DNA of 64,000 bases from Eubacterium oxidoreducens (GTDB taxonomy: Bacteria; Bacillota; Clostridia; Lachnospirales; Lachnospiraceae): contig NZ_FMXR01000020.1 of assembly GCF_900104415.1 (NCBI RefSeq), positions 1-64,000 of the forward strand, read 5' to 3'. A model generated the notes under the pieces. It saw nothing but the letters and a program-made list of their open reading frames with translations, ran no database searches and had not been told where the DNA came from. Both the position numbers and the translations under genes were made by a program. Every line of letters begins with the position of its first letter. Positions within the stretch are counted from its first letter, which is position 1. This document shows, one piece after another, positions 19,456 through 28,402 of the stretch.

Positions 19456-20538
19456 CTACTGCAATAACTGAAGTACCTGTTGCGGAATTTCATTTGCCTG
19501 TGAAAGCACTGAAGTTGCCGCCTGCGAGAGCACATTTTGCTTTGTATATTCCGACATTTCTTCTGCCATATCGACATCTTCGATTCGCGATACTGCAGAT
19601 TCCATATTTTCTTCAAATGCATCTAGTGAACTTACCGAATAATCAAGTCGATTCTCATAAGCACCAAGTTTTGAACGTGTCGCACTGACCTTTGCCAATG
19701 CCTCATCTAATAACGCAATTGCTTCGCCTGCTCCTTCTTCTATGGTCACATCAATCTCGTCAATATGAAGACTCTGTGTGTCGATTCTTGGAATCGAAAC
19801 ATCCACATCCTGACCTTCATTTGCTCCTATCTGGAGTGTCATCTGTCCAAGGTCTGTCACTTCCAAAGTCGCTGTACTTCCGGCCTTTTTAACTGTCATG
19901 CTCATTTCAAAACCATTTTCATCCGTAATGGTGATATAATTTCCTGATGCTGTCCACTCCGCCGTATCGCTGAATCCGGCTCCAAGCGTTATGGAAGCGT
20001 CAGTGGTTCCATCTGTGGTGACATCATTTACCACAATCTGATAAGTACCAACCTGTACATCATCTGCTACCGTGATATTGCTCACAACAGAAGAATCCGA
20101 AGAATATGTTCTCCGTTCCAAAGTTCCATCCAGCAAGGTCATGGTATTAAATTCTGTATCCGTAGAAACACGATCAATCTCCGCCTTCAGCGCCGTAATC
20201 TCAACCTGAATAGCCTCTAAATCCGTTGTCGTATTCGTGTCATTTGCAGCCTGAACAGCAAGCTCTCGCATTCGTTGAATCATAGAAGTCACTTCATTAA
20301 GAGCACCATCTGCTGTCTCAATCACGCTCGTTCCATCGGAAGCGTTTCTTGATGCCTGATCAAGTGCCTTAATCTGTGCATGCATTTTGTTCGAAATTGC
20401 GATGCCTGCTGCATCATCGGAAGCATGATTGATGCGAAGTCCTGAAGAGAGTCTTTCAATCGATGCCGTGACTGCATCTTCTGTTCTCTTAAGGTGATTG
20501 TTTGCGGTTACTGCTGACATGTTATGATTAATTTGCAT
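19456..20538 (-). CDS. hag: Flagellin
   Basis: 360 residues. The N-terminal D0/D1 helices start MQINHNMSAVTANNHLKR and include the ERLSSGLRINHASDDAAGIA signature. The C-terminal D1/D0 helices end NEIPQQVLQLLQ. Between them is a variable beta-rich domain of about 130 residues. The D1 segment QRMRELAVQAAND matches the region recognised by the host receptor TLR5. There is no signal peptide: export is by the flagellar type III route. The gene has its own sigma-D type promoter overlapping the end of the upstream gene. Confidence 0.97.
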   Translation of the reverse strand: MQINHNMSAVTANNHLKRTEDAVTASIERLSSGLRINHASDDAAGIAISNKMHAQIKALDQASRNASDGTSVIETADGALNEVTSMIQRMRELAVQAANDTNTTTDLEAIQVEITALKAEIDRVSTDTEFNTMTLLDGTLERRTYSSDSSVVSNITVADDVQVGTYQIVVNDVTTDGTTDASITLGAGFSDTAEWTASGNYITITDENGFEMSMTVKKAGSTATLEVTDLGQMTLQIGANEGQDVDVSIPRIDTQSLHIDEIDVTIEEGAGEAIALLDEALAKVSATRSKLGAYENRLDYSVSSLDAFEENMESAVSRIEDVDMAEEMSEYTKQNVLSQAATSVLSQANEIPQQVLQLLQ

Positions 20539-20608
20539 ATGTAATACCTTCTGTTCTTTCTATGCTTCCGTGCATATTGTTCCATCCGTGTTTTGTTTTG
20601 TGTTACTA

Positions 20609-20636
20609 TTATCGGCCGTTATGGCCGGATTGTTTA
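20609..20636 (-). promoter_or_regulatory. Sigma-D (sigma-28) type promoter of flagellin
   Basis: On the minus strand TAAA (20633-20636), 16 bases, then GCCGATAA (20609-20616). The -10 matches the motility sigma consensus fully. The TAAA also forms the stop codon region of the upstream DUF6240-like gene. The start codon is about 70 bases downstream. Confidence 0.85.
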
Positions 20637-23600
20637 GTCTCTTACGGCTTCTAAAAAGCTTTTTGCAAGTCTGTACAGCGAGCTTGTCAAAACTTCATGA
20701 TCCTTAAGTGCAAGATCGTTTTCTCCTGCGCTATCTAAGATGGCATCACTGTCAATCTTAGAAGATACAACGGTCTGCAATGTGCAATCTGTATCAAGAC
20801 TGTCTGCAAATTGTTCTAGCACCTTCTCCATCCATTCTTTGGACGCTTCATTTTCCACGGCAATCTGACCGGCAATCTTGCCGGAAGTCACCTTGAATGT
20901 ACCTGCCACTTCTCCAAAGACTTCGTCCGCAAAGGATACTGCTACTTTGCCCCTCTCTTCGCTTGCACGTACAATCTTAAGCTGAACCTTTGTCATCTGA
21001 CCGTTTACAAGCACCGGTACCGCATAATTTTCTTCTGATGACATTTTCGTCCCCAATTTGATTGCCTGATTCAGCATCTTAATCTGGCGAATGCTCATAG
21101 ATGTTGCTTCATTATTCTCCATCTCTGTACTCATAGCTTCTTCTGCTACATCTGCAAGATGTTCTTGCGCTTTTGCCATATCTTCAGGCGTCTTCATCGC
21201 TTCCCCAAATTCTTCTAGAATCTGCTGCTTGACTTCTTCTAATGCATCTGCTTCAAGTCCGGTACTTTCAAACAACTGCGAAAATACTTTACCGTTTCTT
21301 TGGCGAATCAAATGAGCCGCTTGCAGATGATACATCGTCTTTGGAAGTTCATATCGGTCTAGCAATCGGTATACGCCTTCTTCCATCTGTGCACATTCTT
21401 TCGCCTGTGCAAGCTGCTCTTCTTCGTAGGAGTAATCGGCATTTTGCGTCTCACTCTCCTGCATTTTCATCTGTGCTAAAAGTTGCTCCGGCGTCAATGT
21501 CATCGGATTTGCCACCCCTTCTAAGATGGCCGGACCATTGTTTTGAAGTTGGCTAAATGCCTGCTTGGCCGCAAGTTCCTGGTAGCCACTTTCAATCTGC
21601 GCCGATATCGAATTGGTGATGGCCGCGGATGTCTCTACTTCTCCAAAATTGTCATCTATGGTAACTTCACTGCCTTGTTTTTTCATACTTCTTGATGCCA
21701 TTAGATAATTTTCCATTGTAAGTGCGGCGCCTTGTTGCATCAAAGTTCCGGTCAGCATGCCATCTTGATTGGAAATCTGATTTAACAGACGATAGATTCC
21801 AACATAGCTGTCTCTTTGTGCATCAGTCATTTCCCCTTGCTGCTGTACTTTCCACAAATATTCGGAATACTTTTGCGCCGTTTCATTTTCTGCATCCTGC
21901 AAGATATCTGCAGCCAACTCATTTAACTCATCCACCGTCTTTGTCAATGGATTATCCCCGGACCTAATCATTTCCATGACCACCGACGGTTTCATCCTAT
22001 CAAGCATCAGCTGTACCTTCGCGTCTGTAACTTTAACAGCCGAAATATTCTCCTGTGTGATTTCCATACTGTTATAGCCAAGAATACGGACGGCTCTCTC
22101 ATTTTGCGGTGTGCTCTCAAGATCCAACTCAGCTAAGATTGCATCCACATTGCGAAAGGCCTTTGTAATGGAATCTCCCATATCTGCCCTCGGTGCTGTC
22201 ATGACAGTCTCATACCGGCTTTCCGCTTTTGCATAAGCAGCATTAACAGATTCTGCTGTCTGCTTAACCTGCGCAAGTGTCTGTGTCATAATTTCCCGAT
22301 GACCAATTACCGCCGCTGCGGAATCCTTAATATATGACAACGTATCTGTCGCATTTCGATACGTATCAAGATTCTCCGGTGTAGGCTCTATTCCGTTTCC
22401 ACTTAACCTTGCTGCATCCATCTGCTGCTCGGTCTTTTTGAGTTCTTCTACGACTTTTGACAACTCTTGTGTCTCAAGCTGAATACCTTTTTTAAGCAAC
22501 GCATAATTTGCTTCCACTGTCATACTTAGACGAATCTCTTCTAATTGTCTATGTGCCTTTACCTGATCATAGTCACTAAGAATCAATGTCTGCTCATCAA
22601 AATCGGCATACTGACCCTCTTGCAGTTTCGAAAGGTTTTCTATTGTCAGCGGCTCATTGTTTTGCTCTAAATACTGAATCTGTGCCTCTGTTGCCGCTTC
22701 TACTGTTGCCATAGCCGCCTTCGCCTGCTCCAAAAGAGCATTATCTTGCACAAGCATTGCGTTGGTTGCCTTTCCCCCAAGTGCAATCGCATCCAAAGAT
22801 GCATCTACAACTTCTCCGACCGTCTGAAATACGGTTATGTCTTTTAATTCTTTTACATATTCCAAGTTCTGCGTTGTAAGCGGTACTTCCTGCTTTAACA
22901 TCCAGGCTGCATCTTCAAGAGCACTCGCATCCTCTCTTGCAGATTCCCTTACCAGATCTTGCAGCATCGAAGTAACCTGCCCATCAATCTCTACGGTATT
23001 TTGGGTATAAGAAACAGAGCTAAAGGTTGCTTTATAAACATTTTCCAATGTTGGAGATAGACTTTGCTTAACCAGATAGGCAATCGCCTTTTCACTGATT
23101 TCTTCCCCGCCGGCTGCCACTTCCGCAGCCATAGTCAGCGCTTCCTTTATGCCCTGCTCATTATTCTCGGTCATCGTCAGTCCGGCGCCTTTAAACGCAT
23201 CTTGAATCTGGCTTGCGTACGCCGCACTTCCCACAACCTCTTCTAATGCCTCAAGCGGTATGTCATCTCCAAAGTACGTCATGTCACTGCCGCCCTTAGC
23301 CATTTCAATCTGTATTTTGTCTGTTACTGTAAGAACTGCCTGTGGCTCGTCCTTTAACAGAGAATATCCTGCATCCAGTGCTTCTTTATATTCTGCCGTC
23401 GTCATGGTATCTGCCACATAATTCATGGACGCATTTTCAAAAAGATCTGCTCCTTCTACTTCCTGGACAAATTCTTCTATGGACTTTGCCTGTGTATAAT
23501 TGTCCGAAAGCATACCCTGTCCACTGATATAATTTTGGTTTGGCTGCCAGATGACACTGCCGGCGTGTTTCTTTGTCGCCTCTTGTATCGTCATCTGCGA

Positions 23601-23654
23601 ATTTGCGGTATTTATTTCGCCCGTTCCTACGGTATTTAATCCATCTATTTTCAT
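20634..23654 (-). CDS. Large flagellar-locus protein, DUF6240-like
   Basis: 1006 residues from MKIDGLNTVGTG, preferred over the longer frame because GGGAG lies seven bases upstream. No signal peptide or membrane helix; acidic and mostly helical. A short motif recurs about every 60-100 residues: SPTLENVYKA, PLTTQNLEYVK, PLTIENLSKL, EPTPENLDTY, EITQENISAV, ALTMENYLMA. The last 150 residues change character (TKVQLKIVRA, VAVSFADEVFGEV, then a helix and CTLQTVV), which resembles the C-terminal domain of hook-length-control proteins (FliK/Flg_hook); this is a visual similarity only. The sigma-D type promoter and location next to flagellin tie it to motility. I recall this as a Lachnospiraceae family (DUF6240) of unknown function; the name is from memory. 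Confidence 0.7.
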   Translation of the reverse strand: MKIDGLNTVGTGEINTANSQMTIQEATKKHAGSVIWQPNQNYISGQGMLSDNYTQAKSIEEFVQEVEGADLFENASMNYVADTMTTAEYKEALDAGYSLLKDEPQAVLTVTDKIQIEMAKGGSDMTYFGDDIPLEALEEVVGSAAYASQIQDAFKGAGLTMTENNEQGIKEALTMAAEVAAGGEEISEKAIAYLVKQSLSPTLENVYKATFSSVSYTQNTVEIDGQVTSMLQDLVRESAREDASALEDAAWMLKQEVPLTTQNLEYVKELKDITVFQTVGEVVDASLDAIALGGKATNAMLVQDNALLEQAKAAMATVEAATEAQIQYLEQNNEPLTIENLSKLQEGQYADFDEQTLILSDYDQVKAHRQLEEIRLSMTVEANYALLKKGIQLETQELSKVVEELKKTEQQMDAARLSGNGIEPTPENLDTYRNATDTLSYIKDSAAAVIGHREIMTQTLAQVKQTAESVNAAYAKAESRYETVMTAPRADMGDSITKAFRNVDAILAELDLESTPQNERAVRILGYNSMEITQENISAVKVTDAKVQLMLDRMKPSVVMEMIRSGDNPLTKTVDELNELAADILQDAENETAQKYSEYLWKVQQQGEMTDAQRDSYVGIYRLLNQISNQDGMLTGTLMQQGAALTMENYLMASRSMKKQGSEVTIDDNFGEVETSAAITNSISAQIESGYQELAAKQAFSQLQNNGPAILEGVANPMTLTPEQLLAQMKMQESETQNADYSYEEEQLAQAKECAQMEEGVYRLLDRYELPKTMYHLQAAHLIRQRNGKVFSQLFESTGLEADALEEVKQQILEEFGEAMKTPEDMAKAQEHLADVAEEAMSTEMENNEATSMSIRQIKMLNQAIKLGTKMSSEENYAVPVLVNGQMTKVQLKIVRASEERGKVAVSFADEVFGEVAGTFKVTSGKIAGQIAVENEASKEWMEKVLEQFADSLDTDCTLQTVVSSKIDSDAILDSAGENDLALKDHEVLTSSLYRLAKSFLEAVRD

Positions 23655-23724
23655 AATGCGCTCCCAAAAACGTGGCATCCTTGTCTGTTATTTTGCATCC
23701 TTGCAAATCCATTTTCTACAGTTT

Positions 23725-23752
23725 ATGTCGGCTGATTATTTTTAAAACTTTA
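23725..23752 (-). promoter_or_regulatory. Sigma-D (sigma-28) type promoter of the DUF6240-like gene
   Basis: On the minus strand TAAAGTTT begins at 23752, and GCCGACAT lies at 23725-23732, 16 bases after TAAA. It matches the TAAA / GCCGATAA motility consensus with one -10 mismatch and has the same spacing as the flagellin promoter. The start codon is about 70 bases downstream. Confidence 0.8.
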
Positions 23753-23842
23753 GACTCTGTTCTTTCCTTGCTTTTTTGCCCCCTTGCTACTATTATAATA
23801 TTTGAGAAAATTACGATTTATCGATATAAAAGGAATAGATTT

Positions 23843-26374
23843 ATGAGAATTCGAGCAGAAGTAAAGCAATGGCTTAAAAAAGCACTGATTTTAATTATCA
23901 TTTTTTTCGCTGCCATTATCATATTTAGCATTATTACGAACCATGAAACAGAAGATTTGACCAGCGAGATGTCTTCGGCATCTTTACCTTTGATTTCCAT
24001 GCAACTTGAGGATACCTCCATCAATGAACTGCATGGCTACACGACACAGATGGATGCCCGCTACATGCGCGACACCATTCTTCCTGTCACCTCCAACAAT
24101 GAACTTGACTTTACGATTACCACCTACTCTGAAGATATTGAAGGTGTCTCCTATGAGCTTCGCTCTCTTGACACTTCTCAGTTAGTTGACAGTGGAACTG
24201 CTTCCTTATCTTCGCCAAGCTCCGGTAAGATTGCCGGAAGTCTTAATCTTGGAAATGTTCTCGAGAATGATACGGAATACCAGCTTATCTTCACTATGCA
24301 GACCGACCAAAAAGAGGTGTACTATTACACGCGAATTATGCCATCTGACACAAGTGAGGTGGCTGCGTGCGTTGACTTTGCCAAGATGTTCCATTCTTAC
24401 AGTCTTGATGATACGAAATATTCTGAACTGGCTTCTTATATTGAGCCTGACAATACCGGCGACAATTCAACGCTTGCCAAGGTAACGATTCATTCTTCCC
24501 TTGAACAGGTGGCATGGGCGAACTTTACCGGCAGTCAGCTGAATACCGAAACCATTTCCGTAAAAGAAATTACCGGTCAGTATTCCATCGTAACCCTGCA
24601 TTATGTCATGACGGAATCGACCGACAGCGGTGCCACCATCTATTATGATGTGGATGAGTATTTCCGGCTTCGTTATGCCTCTGATCGCATTTATCTGCTC
24701 GATTATGAGCGTGATATGGAGCAGCTCTTTGATGGCGAGACTTCTTCTATCTCTTCTAATCTGCTTCAGCTTGGCATTCGTAGTAGCGACGTTGATTATC
24801 TGTCTAATGAAACCGGCACCCATGCTATCTTTGTACAAAATGGTGAGCTATGGGGCTACAACGCTTCTGACAATCGACTTTGTCAGATCTTCTCTTTCCA
24901 AAGTAATGAGGGAATTGATGTGCGCGAAAATTATGACCAACACGACATCCGTCTGATTAGTATCTCAGAGAGCGGAGATGCGGATTTTGTTGTCTATGGA
25001 TATATGAACCGCGGCGACCATGAAGGGCAGGTTGGCATCTGCATTTATCATTACAACTGCTCTTCTAATTCCATCGAAGAGGTTGGATTTTTGCCATTTA
25101 CCCAATCATATCAGACGCTAAAGGAAGCTCTTGGTCAGCTGCTTTATGTTAGTTCGGATGATATGTTCTACTGCATGATGCAAGGCAAAGTATATCAGGT
25201 AGATCTAACCCAGGGAACCTCCAAAGTTCTTCTTGAAGACATCAGCGAAGGATATTTTGCTGCTTCTGATGCCGGCCAATATCTTGCCTACTGCGATACG
25301 GACGATCCTACCGCTATTACCATTCTTAATCTTGCCGACCAAAGTACGCAGACGATTGCGGCTGAAGATGGTGAATATATCCTGCCGTTATGCTTTATGA
25401 ACGACGATTTAATCTATGGAATGGCCCGTGCCTCCGATATTCAGACGGATGCTGCCGGCAATATCAGCTATGGCATGTATCAGGTCAACATCTGTGATAT
25501 GGAGCTAAATACCCTGAAGAGCTATTCTAAATCAAACTATTATACAACTTCTGCTTATGTTGACGGCGAAACCATTTACCTGAATCAGGCAGTCAAGAAA
25601 AATGGCACCTTTGTTTCAAAAGGGCAGGAAACGATCTTGAATAACGAAGAAGATTCCGCTGACCGTATTGTTCTTAATACAACCGTCACAGATGAGTATG
25701 AAACTCAGGTGCAATTGAGCTTTCCTGACGAGCTTTTAGAAACTACCACACAGCTTCTGACACCAAAGTATCTGCTTGCTAATAATCCTGATGTTACCAT
25801 CTCTTTGGATCTTGACCAAAGCGTATTTTACACTTATGCTCGCGGAGAAGTCATTGCAATGTCTGCGGGTGCTGCTACTGCCATTGCCGCTGCTAATGAT
25901 AATATGGGCGTTGTGGTTGACCAAAATCTTAATTACATCTGGAAACGTTCGCGCTCTACGAGTGTTTCTGAATTAATTGACAGTATCTCCTATACCGACG
26001 GCAATACTTCTTCTTTGGCTCGCTGCCTTGATGCTATGCTAGAAGTTGCCAACGAAGGGATGAGCCTTGATAATTATCTAGATAACGGCGGAACTGCTGC
26101 AGATATCATCACCTCCTCCATAGATGGAGCCCAAGCTTTGGATGTGTCCGGATGCGAACTTGAAGAAATGCTTTATTTCCTTAGCACCGGCAGATGTGTT
26201 CTGGCCAATACCGGAAAAAACAGCTATATCCTTCTTACCGGTTATTCTTCTTCTGATACGGTGTATTATTATGATCCTGACAGCAATTCTTCTAAATCTA
26301 TGGAGCTGGATGATCTTTCTAAGAAACTAAGTAATGCAGGAAATCAATTCCTCACATATCGCTTTGTTGAATGA
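23843..26374 (+). CDS. Membrane-anchored extracellular protein with a C39-like C-terminal domain, function unknown
   Basis: 843 residues from MRIRAEVKQW, chosen for AAAAGGAA upstream and because the membrane helix (KKALILIIIFFAAIIIFSII) follows at once. The rest is outside the cell. After an N-terminal beta-rich region comes a stretch that looks like a beta-propeller (repeated strands such as HAIFVQNGELWGYN, KVYQVDLTQGTSKVL, QYLAYCDTDDPTAITILNLADQ). The last 170 residues look like a papain-fold C39-type peptidase relative (LARCLDAMLEVANEG, EEMLYFLSTGRCVLAN, SYILLTGYSS, VYYYDPDS). The usual catalytic His before the LTGY strand appears replaced (SYILLTGY), so it is probably not a protease. A TATAAT at 23794-23799 may be its -10. 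It is transcribed away from the flagellar genes. Confidence 0.6.
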   Translation: MRIRAEVKQWLKKALILIIIFFAAIIIFSIITNHETEDLTSEMSSASLPLISMQLEDTSINELHGYTTQMDARYMRDTILPVTSNNELDFTITTYSEDIEGVSYELRSLDTSQLVDSGTASLSSPSSGKIAGSLNLGNVLENDTEYQLIFTMQTDQKEVYYYTRIMPSDTSEVAACVDFAKMFHSYSLDDTKYSELASYIEPDNTGDNSTLAKVTIHSSLEQVAWANFTGSQLNTETISVKEITGQYSIVTLHYVMTESTDSGATIYYDVDEYFRLRYASDRIYLLDYERDMEQLFDGETSSISSNLLQLGIRSSDVDYLSNETGTHAIFVQNGELWGYNASDNRLCQIFSFQSNEGIDVRENYDQHDIRLISISESGDADFVVYGYMNRGDHEGQVGICIYHYNCSSNSIEEVGFLPFTQSYQTLKEALGQLLYVSSDDMFYCMMQGKVYQVDLTQGTSKVLLEDISEGYFAASDAGQYLAYCDTDDPTAITILNLADQSTQTIAAEDGEYILPLCFMNDDLIYGMARASDIQTDAAGNISYGMYQVNICDMELNTLKSYSKSNYYTTSAYVDGETIYLNQAVKKNGTFVSKGQETILNNEEDSADRIVLNTTVTDEYETQVQLSFPDELLETTTQLLTPKYLLANNPDVTISLDLDQSVFYTYARGEVIAMSAGAATAIAAANDNMGVVVDQNLNYIWKRSRSTSVSELIDSISYTDGNTSSLARCLDAMLEVANEGMSLDNYLDNGGTAADIITSSIDGAQALDVSGCELEEMLYFLSTGRCVLANTGKNSYILLTGYSSSDTVYYYDPDSNSSKSMELDDLSKKLSNAGNQFLTYRFVE

Positions 26375-26422
26375 AAATAGAGGGTAGCCCCCGCAAAACC
26401 GGTGTGCTACCCTCTATTTATT
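26375..26422. terminator. Bidirectional terminator
   Basis: AAAATAGAGGGTAGC and GCTACCCTCTATTT form a stem of about 14 bp with A/T runs on both sides. It lies between the convergent 23843-26374 gene and the lar operon. Confidence 0.85.
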
Positions 26423-26495
26423 TTCCCAAAACAAGATATCCGATCAAGCACAATCCTGCTACAATCAGCAAAACGATATGTTGTCCTTTATTCAT
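26418..26495 (-). CDS. Possible 25-residue membrane peptide
   Basis: The frame MNKGQHIVLLIVAGLCLIGY plus LVLGK is a single membrane helix with a Lys at each end. Its ATG overlaps the larB stop (8-base overlap), as in coupled genes, and its stop runs into the terminator stem. AAGGA lies 11 bases upstream. Too short to be sure it is translated. Confidence 0.35.
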   Translation of the reverse strand: MNKGQHIVLLIVAGLCLIGYLVLGK

Positions 26496-27252
26496 CTCTT
26501 ATCTGTTCCTTCCCAACGTCATTATCTGCAAGACGATTTATCTGCGCAGCTAGATACCCTGCTCCGTATCCATTATCAATATTTACTACCGCGACCCCGT
26601 TTGCACAGGAATTAATCATAGTAAGAAGCGCTGACAGTCCGTGCATACTTGCACCATAACCGACCGAAGTGGGAACTGCAATTACCGGATTTTTCACAAG
26701 ACCTCCGATCACGCTTGCAAGAGCACCTTCCATTCCGGCTATCGCAATGACACAATTGGCCTGCTGTATCCGCTCTGCTCGTTCTAGCAGGCGATGAATG
26801 CCACTTACTCCCACATCATATATGCGATCTACCTTGACTCCAAAAAACTCCGCCGTCAATGCAGCCTCCTGCGCCACCGGAATATCTGCGGTTCCTGCTG
26901 TACAGATTGCAACCAGTCCGGTTCTTTCCTTATTTGCCTTTTCAATTTTTAAGATATGAGAGACTTCATCATAGCTCACCTGCGGTAACTGTGCTTTTAC
27001 CGCCTCATACTGCGCCTTTGTTGCTCGAGTTCCAAGAACCTCGCCTTCTAAGTCATAAATCTCCTGATAGATTCTCACAAGATCTTCCTTAGACTTTCCA
27101 CTACAAAAGACAACTTCTGCAAAACCACACCGCTCCTTTCGCGCATAGTCAAGATGAACCTGCGCCTGGTCGGCTTTTTTTAGTTGTTCATAAGCCTCTT
27201 TCGAACTGACTGTTCCTTCCGCGACCTGATCTAGTAATTTTTTTACATCCAT
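26488..27252 (-). CDS. larB: LarB: pyridinium-3,5-biscarboxylate mononucleotide synthase
   Basis: 254 residues. N-terminal region AEGTVSSKEAYEQLKK; the C-terminal PurE-like domain (GLVAICTAGTADIPVAQEAA, FGVKVDRIYDVGVSGIHRLL, VIAIAGMEGALASVIGGL, TSVGYG) is characteristic of LarB. LarB carboxylates and hydrolyses nicotinic acid adenine dinucleotide, the first step to the nickel-pincer nucleotide cofactor of lactate racemase and other racemases/epimerases. larC is two genes upstream. Neither larE nor a larA-type apoenzyme is in the window. It lies 13 bases after the aldo/keto reductase gene. Confidence 0.92.
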   Translation of the reverse strand: MDVKKLLDQVAEGTVSSKEAYEQLKKADQAQVHLDYARKERCGFAEVVFCSGKSKEDLVRIYQEIYDLEGEVLGTRATKAQYEAVKAQLPQVSYDEVSHILKIEKANKERTGLVAICTAGTADIPVAQEAALTAEFFGVKVDRIYDVGVSGIHRLLERAERIQQANCVIAIAGMEGALASVIGGLVKNPVIAVPTSVGYGASMHGLSALLTMINSCANGVAVVNIDNGYGAGYLAAQINRLADNDVGKEQIRDE

Positions 27253-27265
27253 GCCTTATTCCTTA

Positions 27266-28402
27266 TCATGACTCAGACATCATCTGTGCAAAATCTGCCA
27301 TTGCTTCTGATATTTTAATATTCTGCGGACAGACTACCTCACATTTTCTACAAGCGATACAGGCATCCGGCCTTTTGTCCTTATCAAATGTCTGCAAGCG
27401 CATTCCCGCCAAAAAACCACCTTTTGTAAATTTATGCTCATTGTACATTGCCAAAAGCTCCGGAATCTCCAAGCTCTTTGGACAATAGTTTGTACAATAA
27501 CGACAAGCTGTACATGGCAGTATTTCTTTGGAAAGCATGTCTTTTACAACAGCTTGTAATGTCATTTTCTCATTCTGCGTAAGTGGAAGATTCTTCTCGT
27601 AAGTTGCGATATTCGCCTTCACCTGTTCTAGATTCGACATACCGGATAACGTGACAAATACTTCCGGAAGTGTCTGCAAAAACCGAAACGCCCAGGCTAC
27701 AATCTCCTCATCCGGACGGAAACGTTTCAGCTGTTCTTCATATTGCGGTGCAAGTTTTGCAAGCATTCCGCCTCGCACCGGTTCCATAACAATTACCGGT
27801 AGATTATGGCTCGATAAAAGCCTGGTCTTTGCCTTGGCATTTTGAAATGTCCAATCAATATAATTAATCTGCAGCTGGCCAAACTCCATTCCTTCCCCAT
27901 AAGCTTCTAAAAAACGATTAATTACATCCAAATCACCGTGTGCGGAAAAACCAAGATGCTTGATGCGGCCATTTTTCTTTTGCTCCATCAAGTATTCATA
28001 GATTCCATACTTTGGATTGAGATATTCTTCTATATTCATCTCACAGACATTATGAATCAGATAAAAATCAAAATACTCTACCTGACATTTTTCAAGTTGT
28101 TTTTCGAAGATTTCCTTCACCTTTGGCATGTTAGACAGGTCATATCCCGGGAACTTCGAAGCCAGATAAAAGTTCTCACGCGGATGCTTCTTAAGTGCCT
28201 TACCAAGTGCAATCTCTGATTGACCATTATGATATCCCCAAGCCGTATCATAATAATTTACACCATGCGCCATGGCATAATCTACCATCTCCTGCACGGC
28301 CTCTTGATTAATATCTTCATCGTTCTTAGAATTTTTCGGCAATCTCATGGCTCCAAATCCAAGCTTGGAAATCTGAATATCCTGAAACTTACTGTAAATC
28401 AT
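27266..28402 (-). CDS. Aldo/keto reductase with C-terminal ferredoxin domain
   Basis: 378 residues. The N-terminal 280 residues are an aldo/keto reductase barrel (SKLGFGAMRLP; catalytic DTAWGYHNGQSE with Asp/Tyr; KHPRENFYLASKF with Lys; YLIHN with His). The C-terminus binds two [4Fe-4S] clusters: CTACRYCTNYCP and CIACRKCEVVCP. Fusions of this type are common in anaerobes; the substrate is unknown, and electron transfer from ferredoxin is inferred. The start overlaps the end of larC by 14 bases and larB follows 13 bases on, so it is embedded in the lar operon. Confidence 0.9.
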   Translation of the reverse strand: MIYSKFQDIQISKLGFGAMRLPKNSKNDEDINQEAVQEMVDYAMAHGVNYYDTAWGYHNGQSEIALGKALKKHPRENFYLASKFPGYDLSNMPKVKEIFEKQLEKCQVEYFDFYLIHNVCEMNIEEYLNPKYGIYEYLMEQKKNGRIKHLGFSAHGDLDVINRFLEAYGEGMEFGQLQINYIDWTFQNAKAKTRLLSSHNLPVIVMEPVRGGMLAKLAPQYEEQLKRFRPDEEIVAWAFRFLQTLPEVFVTLSGMSNLEQVKANIATYEKNLPLTQNEKMTLQAVVKDMLSKEILPCTACRYCTNYCPKSLEIPELLAMYNEHKFTKGGFLAGMRLQTFDKDKRPDACIACRKCEVVCPQNIKISEAMADFAQMMSES

